From NCBI GenBank assembly GCA_019166125.1, contig JAHTBO010000008.1, positions 124,001-188,000 on the forward strand: 64,000 nucleotides of DNA, read 5' to 3'. A program made the position numbers and the translations under genes. Under the pieces are notes generated by a model. That model saw only the letters and a list, made by a program, of their open reading frames with translations. It was not told the origin of the DNA and made no database searches. Shown here one piece after another: positions 8,353-15,911 of the stretch (the stretch's first letter is position 1; every line of letters starts with the position of its first letter). Source of the DNA: Alcaligenaceae bacterium CGII-47 (GTDB taxonomy: Bacteria; Pseudomonadota; Gammaproteobacteria; Burkholderiales; Burkholderiaceae_B).

Positions 8353-10137
8353 CTATGGAAGATCACAACTTTGATCGCGTGCTACAAAATGAAGATCGGC
8401 AAATCCGTCTGGTGGATGATCGACCAAAGACGCGGATAAAGCGCTGACCGCCAAATGGTGTGACAAAAACACCTGGCCCGTTAGCACCGCCAGAAAATGG
8501 GATCGCTTCAACCGATCCATTACTGGCCCTTTGACTTCGCTAAGATGGAAGCTGACATTCTGGTCTCGAAGGCGCATATTGATCGCCTCCAGGCTCTCTA
8601 GCGCGCTCATATCAATTTCGTTCACTGCGGAACACATCAGAATGACGTGCCGCACGGCGGGCTGGCGAGCCACCATGTCATAGATGCAGTCCTCCAAAAA
8701 GCGCGCGTTGGCAAAATAGAGGCTTTCATCAACACGTAGCGAGATGATGTCGTCCCTCGTCTCGACTTTGTGGCGATTGACGTTTCGAAAATGTTCAGTG
8801 CCTGGTACGCGCCCGACCACCGCCATATGCGGTCGGGAGGATCGGTAAAGGTGAATCAGGACTGAAACCGCCACCCCGGCAGATACGCCGATCTCCACAC
8901 CCAACCCGAGCGTCAGGGCGATGGTAATAGACACCGCCGCGAAATCGGCTTTCGAATAGGTCCAAGTGCGTTTGATGATTGACAGATCGACCAAGGAAAG
9001 CACCGCGACAATGATGGTTGCTGCTAACGTCGCCTTGGGTAAAAAGTAAATTAAAGGCGTTAGAAATAGTGATGCAATCAGCAGGCCAACGGCTGTATAG
9101 GCCCCGGCGGCAGGCGTTTTCGCTCCGGCATCGTAGTTGACGACAGAGCGGGAGAATCCACCAGTGACTGGAAATCCGCCGCTAAGCGCTGCCCCAATAT
9201 TTGCTGCGCCCAAACCAATCAGTTCCTGATCGGGATCGATGCGTTGGCGCTTTTTGGCAGCCAGCGTCTGCGCGACCGAGATGGATTCGACGAAGCCGAT
9301 CACTGATATCAACAAGGCCGGCAGCAACAGCGTACCGAGGAGTTCCGGCGCGAGGCTTGGCAGCGTCAATGGAGGCAAACCCTGCGGCACCACCCCGACA
9401 ATCGCGACCCCGTTGTCGCCCAAGTCCAGTATCGCTGTTGCCGCAGTGGTGACAGCGATGGCAAGAACAGGCCCGGCTTTGGACAAGACATTAACCGCAC
9501 CCGCTGGCAAACCGGTTTTTTGCAAGAGCGGCATCAGCCCTTTGCGCACCCAGAACAGAAACGCCGTTGCACCAACACCGACTATCAGGGTTGGAATATT
9601 CAGATCAGCGATGTTACGCAACAGTGAGGTCAGCATTTCGGGTAAGGCATGACCGCCTCCGTCGATCCCCAGGATATAGCGCAACTGGCTGACGGCGATC
9701 AGGATCCCCGAGGCTGTGATAAAACCGGCAATCACCGGATGCGACAGGAAATTTGCCAGGAATCCCAGTCGAAAAACACCTAAAGCCAGCAGCATCCCGC
9801 CCGACAGGCCTGCTAGTGTCAGCGCAGCGACCGCATAGCCTGCAGTGCCAGTCTGAGCGACCTCTCCGACTGCAGCTGCCGTCATCAACGAGACCACAGC
9901 AACCGGGCCAACCGCTAACGCGCGGCTGGTTCCGAACAGCGCATAAAGGACGATCGGCACGATCGAGGCATAGATACCAGCTTCTGGCGGCAACCCAGCC
10001 AGCAACGCATAAGCTAACGATTGCGGAATCAGCATAATCGTCACAATAATTGCAGCGATCAGATCACCGCTCAGATCAGCGCGGCTATAACGCGCTCCCC
10101 AATCAAGGACGGGTAAGTATCTGGAGAGCTTGGGCAT
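8353..10137 (-). CDS. SulP-family anion permease with STAS domain
   Basis: About twelve membrane segments include the SulP signature IPQSLAYALLAGLPPEAGIYAS and GFVESISVAQ. They are followed by a cytoplasmic STAS domain (roughly the last 130 residues) with the conserved VNEIDMSALE loop. The family moves sulfate or other anions, often with Na+ or H+. In this operon it could import sulfate or export sulfite/sulfate made by persulfide oxidation; direction is inference. I prefer the ATG at 10137; an upstream TTG at 10185 would overlap the previous gene. An AAGGTGA stands 13 bases before the chosen start. Confidence 0.9.
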   Translation of the reverse strand: MPKLSRYLPVLDWGARYSRADLSGDLIAAIIVTIMLIPQSLAYALLAGLPPEAGIYASIVPIVLYALFGTSRALAVGPVAVVSLMTAAAVGEVAQTGTAGYAVAALTLAGLSGGMLLALGVFRLGFLANFLSHPVIAGFITASGILIAVSQLRYILGIDGGGHALPEMLTSLLRNIADLNIPTLIVGVGATAFLFWVRKGLMPLLQKTGLPAGAVNVLSKAGPVLAIAVTTAATAILDLGDNGVAIVGVVPQGLPPLTLPSLAPELLGTLLLPALLISVIGFVESISVAQTLAAKKRQRIDPDQELIGLGAANIGAALSGGFPVTGGFSRSVVNYDAGAKTPAAGAYTAVGLLIASLFLTPLIYFLPKATLAATIIVAVLSLVDLSIIKRTWTYSKADFAAVSITIALTLGLGVEIGVSAGVAVSVLIHLYRSSRPHMAVVGRVPGTEHFRNVNRHKVETRDDIISLRVDESLYFANARFLEDCIYDMVARQPAVRHVILMCSAVNEIDMSALESLEAINMRLRDQNVSFHLSEVKGPVMDRLKRSHFLAVLTGQVFLSHHLAVSALSASLVDHPPDGFADLHFVARDQSCDLP

Positions 10138-10171
10138 TATTGTGGAAAATTCACCTTCGAGCGGCGCGGAT

Positions 10172-10540
10172 TTAATGGGCCTCAATTGGGCTACGCTGCC
10201 TACCGCGCATCAGCGATTGAGCGGTATAAACCAAGATCGCAATCCCGACTGCCCCCGCGACCGCAATCGCCAGAAGCACGATGACATCAATGGGCCCGCC
10301 AATATCACCAAAGTCTGAATCAGTCACGGCCTGTACAAAGAGCACGGCTCCGATTGCCCCAAAAGGCATCGATAGCTGGGCAAGCAAAAATTTGCGCCAG
10401 TTCACCGAACGATCACGAAACAGGACATAGAGATAGGCGAGCGTGACGAGGACAGCGACGGCTACCATCGTCCAGAAAAGCCCTCGACCGAAGATCTCTT
10501 CGAGTACTGCGATGATGGTTCCGATTGTCAGGTCGTTCAT
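10172..10540 (-). CDS. DUF5368-like membrane protein
   Basis: The 122-residue protein has three predicted membrane helices and opens with MNDLTIGTIIAVLEEIFGRG, a pattern I associate with DUF5368, a family of unknown function. A strong GAGGAGG site precedes the ATG at 10540. It sits between sqr and the SulP permease with 13- and 34-base gaps, so it is almost certainly co-transcribed with them. A role in the sulfide pathway is inferred only from this position. Confidence 0.65.
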   Translation of the reverse strand: MNDLTIGTIIAVLEEIFGRGLFWTMVAVAVLVTLAYLYVLFRDRSVNWRKFLLAQLSMPFGAIGAVLFVQAVTDSDFGDIGGPIDVIVLLAIAVAGAVGIAILVYTAQSLMRGRQRSPIEAH

Positions 10541-10553
10541 TGTTTCGGCCTCC

Positions 10554-11858
10554 TCAGGCGCGCCCGCGCAGCATGGCATTGTAAGTCGCCTTGAGCGCGA
10601 CTTCCTTCATCAACCAAGTGATCCACAGCTCTTCGAGTGGCGCTATGACGCCAGGAAAAGACATGATCAGGTTGTTATGGTAGTCAAACTCCACCAGCAT
10701 CGCCCGTCCAACGCGGGTGATCATGGGGCACGAAGTGTAACCGTTATAGGTGGTGCTGCCAGTGCGTCCCTGGATCGCTGCGACGAGGTGATCTTCGACC
10801 ACGGGAACCTGGAACTTAACGCTGGCTGCGGTCTTGCCCTTGGGTACGCCCGCCACGTCACCGAGCGCGAAAACCTGGGGGTAACGGAGGTGGCGCAAAT
10901 TGTACATATCCACCTCAACCCAGCCCTGATCGGCCCAGCGGTCCGCCCAACTCAGGCCTGATTGCCGGATGAAATCCGGCGCGCGTTGTGGTGGAACGAC
11001 GTGAAGATAGTCATAATCCAACGCTCTATTGCCCTCGGGTGTCGCAAACGTTGCGACTTTCCGCTGCGCATCGACTGCCTTTAGAACGTGACTATAGGCA
11101 GGCAAAATACCTCGATCCTGAAACAACATCCGCACTTTTTCCGAAACAATCGGAACACCGAACAACGCATCATTATGGGCCGCATAGATAATTTCCACTT
11201 TGCCCCGGTTGCCGGCCCGCCGTGCAATGTCGTCGATCAGGAAGGTATGCTTGAGCGGCGCACCCGCGCATTTCATCTCTGTCGCAGGGCGGGTAAAGAT
11301 ACCCCGTCCACCGCTTTGCGTGAATTTTTCCGCGGCAGCCCATGTCCGTGCAGCGTATTCAGGCCCAGCATAGAGTGCACCGATCCCATTTTGCCCCACC
11401 ATCTCAAGGGAAAATCCCTCGATCGCGTCGTGATCCAGGACAAGGCCCGGAGCCAGGACAAGGAAGTCATAGCTTAGGGTTTGTCCACCAGTGGTCGCGA
11501 CTGTTTGAACTTCAGGGTCGACAGCGGCGACCGCCTCGGGAATCAGCATCACGCCTTTGGGGAGCCACTCGGTCGTTTTGGAAATAACGTAATCGGCTGG
11601 TTTTAATCCTGCGGCGACTAAGGACAGGCCAGGCTGATAAAGATGGTTTTGACTCGGATCGATAATCGTGATCGTTGCCCCATCAACCCTGCGTACCAGC
11701 CGATTAGCCAGCGACGCCCCAGCAGCCCCAGCACCTACGATGATGATTTTGGCATTGGTTTTAACCTGCTTAGGTGCCGCCGCCGTTGTTCGCGAGACCG
11801 TCAGTACCCCAGCGCCGCTGAGGGCAGCAAGAGAGAGGAATTGTCGCCGATCGAACAT
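10554..11858 (-). CDS. sulfide:quinone oxidoreductase, SQR type
   Basis: A twin-arginine-like leader (DRRQFLSLAALSGAG) precedes an FAD-binding VGAGAAGASLANRL. Conserved cysteine regions EMKCAGAPLKHTFL and TSCPMITRVG are typical of sulfide:quinone oxidoreductases of the type found beside persulfide dioxygenases. The enzyme would oxidise sulfide at or outside the inner membrane, put electrons into quinone, and form sulfane sulfur for the Blh enzyme encoded upstream. Length (434) is normal. The alternative is a flavocytochrome c sulfide dehydrogenase flavin subunit, but no cytochrome partner is adjacent. Confidence 0.8.
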   Translation of the reverse strand: MFDRRQFLSLAALSGAGVLTVSRTTAAAPKQVKTNAKIIIVGAGAAGASLANRLVRRVDGATITIIDPSQNHLYQPGLSLVAAGLKPADYVISKTTEWLPKGVMLIPEAVAAVDPEVQTVATTGGQTLSYDFLVLAPGLVLDHDAIEGFSLEMVGQNGIGALYAGPEYAARTWAAAEKFTQSGGRGIFTRPATEMKCAGAPLKHTFLIDDIARRAGNRGKVEIIYAAHNDALFGVPIVSEKVRMLFQDRGILPAYSHVLKAVDAQRKVATFATPEGNRALDYDYLHVVPPQRAPDFIRQSGLSWADRWADQGWVEVDMYNLRHLRYPQVFALGDVAGVPKGKTAASVKFQVPVVEDHLVAAIQGRTGSTTYNGYTSCPMITRVGRAMLVEFDYHNNLIMSFPGVIAPLEELWITWLMKEVALKATYNAMLRGRA

Positions 11859-11897
11859 CGGGTTGCTCCTTATTGGGCAGAAAGCGTCTGGATGGCG

Positions 11898-12092
11898 TCA
11901 AGCCCTGCTCTTTAGTGGACAGGTATTGATTCCTAGTAACTTATACGCAAAACATTTGCCCAACAAGCCAGTTGCCAGCGGCACGACCCCTATCCAGCCC
12001 CACACACCAATTTCGCCCATCAGCGCTGCAATAATCAGTGCCAACCCAACAATAATGCGCAGTGCGCGATCAATTCCACCTACGTTTTTCAT
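11898..12092 (-). CDS. DUF2892 YgaP-like membrane protein
   Basis: This 64-residue protein matches DUF2892: an MKNVGGIDRALRIIVG start, two hydrophobic helices with a GxxLI pattern, and a final LLGINTCPL. The same domain is fused to rhodanese in YgaP, where it anchors a sulfurtransferase in the membrane. Here it is a stand-alone cistron between trxC and sqr, 39 bases from sqr, consistent with sulfane-sulfur handling. The NTC cysteine near its end could accept sulfur; that is inference. Confidence 0.8.
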   Translation of the reverse strand: MKNVGGIDRALRIIVGLALIIAALMGEIGVWGWIGVVPLATGLLGKCFAYKLLGINTCPLKSRA

Positions 12093-12119
12093 GATACAAG
12101 CCCTTTAAAAAGATAACGA

Positions 12120-12554
12120 TTACTTGGATGCTATACCCAACAAAGAGCGAGCAAACCTGTCGAGCTCTGCTGGAGGCAAGGCGCCACTCATCCTTTGTAC
12201 TTCCTTGCCGTTAAAAAAAGCCACTAAGGTAGGGATGGAGCGAATGCCAAACTGGCCCCCCACCTGCTGTTCGGCTTCGGTATCAACTTTGGCCAATACC
12301 ATTACGCCCCCAAACTGCTTGGCGGCGGCACTGAACGTAGGGGCGAACGTGCGGCATGGACCACACCACGGCGCCCAGAAATCAACGAGCACCGGAATTG
12401 GACTATCTGCTATAAGTTCGGCCAGTGCAGCTTGACCCAGGGCGATGGGTGCACTCAGTAGCGGTTCGCCGCAGGCACCGCAATGTGCGCTTGAACCCAT
12501 TTTTTTTGCTGGTGCCCGATTGCGTTTAGCGCAGTGAGGACATTTGATTTCCAT
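12120..12554 (-). CDS. trxC: thioredoxin 2 with N-terminal zinc ribbon
   Basis: The N-terminus has two CxxC pairs (CPHCAKRN and CGACGEPL), forming the TrxC zinc ribbon. A thioredoxin fold follows with the active site WAPWCGPCR and the cis-proline SIPTL. This cytoplasmic reductase can release sulfide from persulfides or keep the pathway thiols reduced. The ATG at 12554 has AAGGAG seven bases upstream; a longer reading would overlap the preceding gene. It lies 23 bases downstream of the persulfide dioxygenase gene. Confidence 0.92.
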   Translation of the reverse strand: MEIKCPHCAKRNRAPAKKMGSSAHCGACGEPLLSAPIALGQAALAELIADSPIPVLVDFWAPWCGPCRTFAPTFSAAAKQFGGVMVLAKVDTEAEQQVGGQFGIRSIPTLVAFFNGKEVQRMSGALPPAELDRFARSLLGIASK

Positions 12555-12577
12555 TGTGACTCCTTGCTGACCTGCCA

Positions 12578-13438
12578 TCAAAGCAAATTAAGCGGAATTT
12601 TTAAATATATGGTGCCATTTGCCTCAGGTGGAGGCATTTTTCCAGCGCGCACATTGACCTGTACTGAAGGGAGGATGAGCGTGGGCATCTCAAGCGTTGC
12701 ATCGCGCTCGGTGCGCATCGCAACGAATTCGGTCTCGGTGACGCCATCATGAATATGTATATTGCTCTGTCGCTGAGCTGCCACCGTCGTCTCCCATTGG
12801 GCCTCACGCGTTTCAGGTGGGTAATCATGGCACATAAATAGTCGTGTTTCGGGCGGCAAATCAAGTAGCTTGCGTACGGAACGATATAGCGCATGCGCGC
12901 TACCGCCAGGAAAATCACACCGTGCCGTGCCGACATCAGGCATAAAAAGCGTATCCCCTATAAACACGACATCACCTACTTGATAGGCCATACAGGCAGG
13001 GGTGTGCCCAGGCACCGAAATTGCCCGCACCGGTAGTGCCCCTATTTGAAAAACCTCATTGTCTTCAAGCATGTGATCGAACTGCTGACCATCAGACTTA
13101 AATTCAGGTTCGAAATTGAAGATTTTTTTAAACGTTGCCTGCACATCGGTAATGCACGCACCGATAGCGATCTCACCCCCCAGTTGCGCTTGAAGGTAGG
13201 GTGCCGCCGATAAGTGATCGGCATGCGCATGTGTTTCAAGAATCCATTGCACCGTTAGATCATGCTCTTTGACGAACTCGATCACCGTATCAGCTGAATG
13301 CGTTTGCGTTCGACCCGCCTTGGGATCGTAATCAAGAACAGAATCAATGATGGCGCATTTGGAACCCCGCTTCTCGTAGACCACATAAGTAATGGTCCAG
13401 GTGGCCGGATCGAAAAAGCCTTTTACGACAGGATTCAT
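12578..13438 (-). CDS. blh: Blh-type persulfide dioxygenase, metallo-beta-lactamase fold
   Basis: The 286-residue hydrolase-fold protein has the metal motif ETHAHADHLSAAPYL, a further SVPGHTPACMAY histidine, GDTLFMPDVGTARCDFPGG and a late MCHDYPP histidine. This arrangement fits the Blh/ETHE1 group of non-haem iron persulfide dioxygenases, which convert glutathione persulfide to sulfite. It is the first gene of a leftward operon divergent from the BigR-like regulator, the known arrangement of the bigR-blh operon in Xylella and Agrobacterium. No rhodanese domain is fused. Confidence 0.87.
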   Translation of the reverse strand: MNPVVKGFFDPATWTITYVVYEKRGSKCAIIDSVLDYDPKAGRTQTHSADTVIEFVKEHDLTVQWILETHAHADHLSAAPYLQAQLGGEIAIGACITDVQATFKKIFNFEPEFKSDGQQFDHMLEDNEVFQIGALPVRAISVPGHTPACMAYQVGDVVFIGDTLFMPDVGTARCDFPGGSAHALYRSVRKLLDLPPETRLFMCHDYPPETREAQWETTVAAQRQSNIHIHDGVTETEFVAMRTERDATLEMPTLILPSVQVNVRAGKMPPPEANGTIYLKIPLNLL

Positions 13439-13469
13439 TCGACACTCCTTCAGTAGGCTGTGCGTACAA

Positions 13470-13550
13470 CAACTAAGACATATACATTATATTGATTTAT
13501 ATTATATATGCAAGTATAATCGATCGCATGCTGACCAAAAAAATCTAGCC
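13470..13550. promoter_or_regulatory. divergent bigR/blh promoter with AT-rich palindrome
   Basis: The 112-base gap between the divergent blh and bigR starts contains a strongly AT-rich, imperfectly palindromic stretch at about 13479-13515, with ATATACATTATAT facing ATATTATATATG across TGATTT. BigR proteins are known to bind an AT-rich palindrome in exactly this divergent position. The overlap with likely -10 sequences for both genes suggests that one dimer represses both directions and that sulfane sulfur relieves it. Confidence 0.6.
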
Positions 13551-13889
13551 ATGCAACTCACTCAAAGCGAAATCATTCTAGATATGCAAGCCATGCGCGC
13601 TTCGGCCACGCAAGCCTGCCGCATGATGAAGGCACTCTCGAACCCCGACCGTCTCCTACTATTGTGTCAAATGGCACAGGGGGAGGTATGCGTAAGCGAG
13701 CTTGAAGCCTTGGTCGGCATAGGCCAGCCCACGCTCTCTCAGCAATTGGGTGTTTTGCGCACGCAGGAGCTGGTCAGTACAAGGCGGGATGGCAAAAATA
13801 TTTATTATCAAATATCAAACCCTCAAGCACTCGCCATTATGGGCGTGCTCTACGAGCAGTTTTGTACTTATTACACGGAGCAGCCATGA
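13551..13889 (+). CDS. bigR: ArsR-family sulfane-sulfur sensor, BigR/SqrR type
   Basis: This is a 112-residue winged-helix repressor with the ArsR helix-turn-helix VSELEALVGIGQPTLSQQL followed by the wing TRRDGKNIYYQI. C39 and C105 are 66 residues apart, the same spacing as the redox pair C41/C107 of SqrR and C42/C108 of BigR, where persulfides drive a disulfide or polysulfide bridge and release DNA. The ATG at 13551 fits the family; an earlier in-frame start lacks support. Its stop overlaps the ATG of pmpA as ATGA, indicating co-transcription. Confidence 0.9.
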   Translation: MQLTQSEIILDMQAMRASATQACRMMKALSNPDRLLLLCQMAQGEVCVSELEALVGIGQPTLSQQLGVLRTQELVSTRRDGKNIYYQISNPQALAIMGVLYEQFCTYYTEQP

Positions 13890-14317
13890 CAATCGATTGG
13901 AATCAATTCACCCCATGGGCCTCCCTGTCTGGCGGCGTAATAATCGGATTGTCCGCTGCACTATTCATACTCGTGTTTGGACGCATACTAGGTATCAGCG
14001 GAATTGTCGGTGGCCTGCTGGGCGCACAGCGCAACGATTTGGCATGGCGCGTGGCATTTGTGGCAGGCCTGCTTGCCGCGCCCTGGGCATGGTATGTCTT
14101 TCTGCCCCCCGTACCTGTGCGTATTGATGCGGGTTGGATCACGTTGATTATTGCGGGATTTTTGGTGGGGATCGGCACGCGCTACGGATCGGGCTGCACC
14201 AGCGGGCATGGCGTTTGCGGCCTGGCCCGGCTTTCACTGCGTTCACTCGTGGCGACCCTATCATTCATGGGCGCCGGCTTTATCACGGTATACCTCGTGC
14301 GCCACGCACTCTCCTGA
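13886..14317 (+). CDS. pmpA: YeeE/YedE-type transporter subunit PmpA
   Basis: Four hydrophobic segments and the signature GIGTRYGSGCTSGHGVCGLARLS mark a half-size YeeE/YedE (DUF395) protein of 143 residues. The conserved cysteines in GSGCTSGHGVCG are those through which YeeE passes thiosulfate or sulfane sulfur. Paired half-size genes pmpA/pmpB accompany bigR in other bacteria. Translation is coupled to bigR by a 4-base overlap, and the second half-gene follows 29 bases later. Confidence 0.85.
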   Translation: MTIDWNQFTPWASLSGGVIIGLSAALFILVFGRILGISGIVGGLLGAQRNDLAWRVAFVAGLLAAPWAWYVFLPPVPVRIDAGWITLIIAGFLVGIGTRYGSGCTSGHGVCGLARLSLRSLVATLSFMGAGFITVYLVRHALS

Positions 14318-14346
14318 ACCCTATTAACGATCGTAGAGGCTTTGCC

Positions 14347-14823
14347 ATGCAACTCATTTCAATATTTTTGCTTGGACTCGTTTTCGGCTTGGGCTTGATT
14401 CTGTCCGGCATGACTGATCCCGGAAAGGTAATTGGTTTTCTGGACCTGGGCGGATCATGGGATCCATCGCTCGGCCTAGTGATGGGCGGCGCCGTAATTG
14501 TCAGCTTTATCGCCTTCCGGATGGCGCGCACACGGGGCGCCAGCTTGCTCGGTAAACCGTTAAAGCTCCCCGCCTCCACGACCATCGACCCACGCCTTGT
14601 CTTCGGAAGCCTTGCCTTTGGCGCAGGCTGGGGGCTAGCCGGATTTTGCCCAGGCCCCGCGATTGTGTCACTAGGGTCCGGCCAAGCCAAAGCCGCCATT
14701 TTTGTGATTGCCATGCTGGCAGGCATGCTCGTGTACGAAGTCATTAACCGCCGTCTGAATACTTCCAGGGATCCTGATCGGGTTGGGAAAAATACCTCAG
14801 TCGTCCGCCAAACGAACGATTAA
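14347..14823 (+). CDS. pmpB: YeeE/YedE-type transporter subunit PmpB (DUF6691)
   Basis: The second half-transporter has 158 residues with GLGLILSGMTDPGKVIGFLD near the N-terminus and GAGWGLAGFCPGPAIVSLG in the C-terminal part, the latter with the single cysteine typical of this half. Together with PmpA it would form a complete YeeE-like channel for a reduced sulfur compound in the inner membrane. The ATG at 14347 is chosen because upstream codons lie inside pmpA. The last 27 bases overlap the 3' end of the convergent reductase gene. Confidence 0.85.
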   Translation: MQLISIFLLGLVFGLGLILSGMTDPGKVIGFLDLGGSWDPSLGLVMGGAVIVSFIAFRMARTRGASLLGKPLKLPASTTIDPRLVFGSLAFGAGWGLAGFCPGPAIVSLGSGQAKAAIFVIAMLAGMLVYEVINRRLNTSRDPDRVGKNTSVVRQTND

Positions 14824-15831
14824 CTTGCCGAAATTCTTTCCTTTAAGCAAACCGATGAATGCTTGGGGTGCATTCTCCAGGCCATTGACGACATCCTCGC
14901 GAAACTTGATCTGCCCGGTGGCCAGCCATTCGCTCATCTGGACAAAGAACGCCTCATAACGCGGGCCGTAATAGTCAAAAATGATGAAGCCCTGCATTTT
15001 TAGACGCTTTGTGAGGATATTGCGAATCAGTAAACTCATGCGGTCAGGGCCATCTCGCAATGCGGTATCGTTGTAATGGGCGATCAGGCCACACACGGGA
15101 ATACGGGCGCCAACGTTGAGCAACGGAAGTACTGCGTCAAATACGGCGCCACCGACATTTTCAAAATAGATGTCAATGCCATCAGCACAGGCAGCAGTCA
15201 ACTGTTGTGGAAAATCGGTGGCTCGGTGGTCAATACAGGCATCAAAGCCCAGTTCCTCGACGACATATCGACATTTCTCATCGCCACCAGCAACACCCAC
15301 AACGCGGCAGCCTTTTAGCTTGGCAATTTGGCCAACGACCGAGCCCACAGCGCCACTGGCTGCAGCAACCACGACCGTATCATGGGCCTTTGGCTGGCCA
15401 ATATCGAGCAGGCCCATATAAGCAGTAAAACCAGGCATGCCAAGCACGCCCAGAGCGAGGGACGGTTGCGTCATCGCAGCGTCCAGCTTGGTGAGGTCTT
15501 TGCCATCAGAGATGGCATGACTTTGCCATCCACTTTGCCCAAGCACAAGGTCACCCGGCTTGAAGTCCGGATGTTGCGACGCGTCAACACGAGAAACCGT
15601 CCCACCGATCATGACCTCACCGGGCGCGACCGGTGTCGCATACGATGGGCCATCGCTCATACGACCACGCATATATGGATCAAGCGAAAGATATAAGGTG
15701 CGCAGCAGCACCTGTCCAGCAGCGGGTGGGGCAAGCGTGCTTTCCTCAAAGTGAAAATTAGCGCTTGTTGGGGCACCGACTGGGCGCGAAGCAAGGATAA
15801 TGCGACGATTCAAGGTTGTGCTATTTGACAT
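14797..15831 (-). CDS. CurA-like NADP-dependent MDR oxidoreductase
   Basis: This 344-residue reductase of the leukotriene B4 12-hydroxydehydrogenase/CurA group has the LYLSLDPYMRGRMSD opening, the NADPH-binding AASGAVGSVVGQIAKLKG and FENVGGAVFDAVLPLLN. It has no zinc ligands. The family reduces the C=C bond of alpha,beta-unsaturated ketones, including curcumin and stress-derived alkenals. Gene order suggests it is transcribed after the OsmC-YcaO gene, 80 bases downstream of it, though a shared function is not evident. Confidence 0.88.
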   Translation of the reverse strand: MSNSTTLNRRIILASRPVGAPTSANFHFEESTLAPPAAGQVLLRTLYLSLDPYMRGRMSDGPSYATPVAPGEVMIGGTVSRVDASQHPDFKPGDLVLGQSGWQSHAISDGKDLTKLDAAMTQPSLALGVLGMPGFTAYMGLLDIGQPKAHDTVVVAAASGAVGSVVGQIAKLKGCRVVGVAGGDEKCRYVVEELGFDACIDHRATDFPQQLTAACADGIDIYFENVGGAVFDAVLPLLNVGARIPVCGLIAHYNDTALRDGPDRMSLLIRNILTKRLKMQGFIIFDYYGPRYEAFFVQMSEWLATGQIKFREDVVNGLENAPQAFIGLLKGKNFGKLIVRLADD

Positions 15832-15911
15832 GAAACTTCCTTAGCTGAGAGACAAAAACGGTGGCAGCTTGATTGCAATTTTTTGAGTATGCGAAGAACA
15901 GCGAGCCTGCC

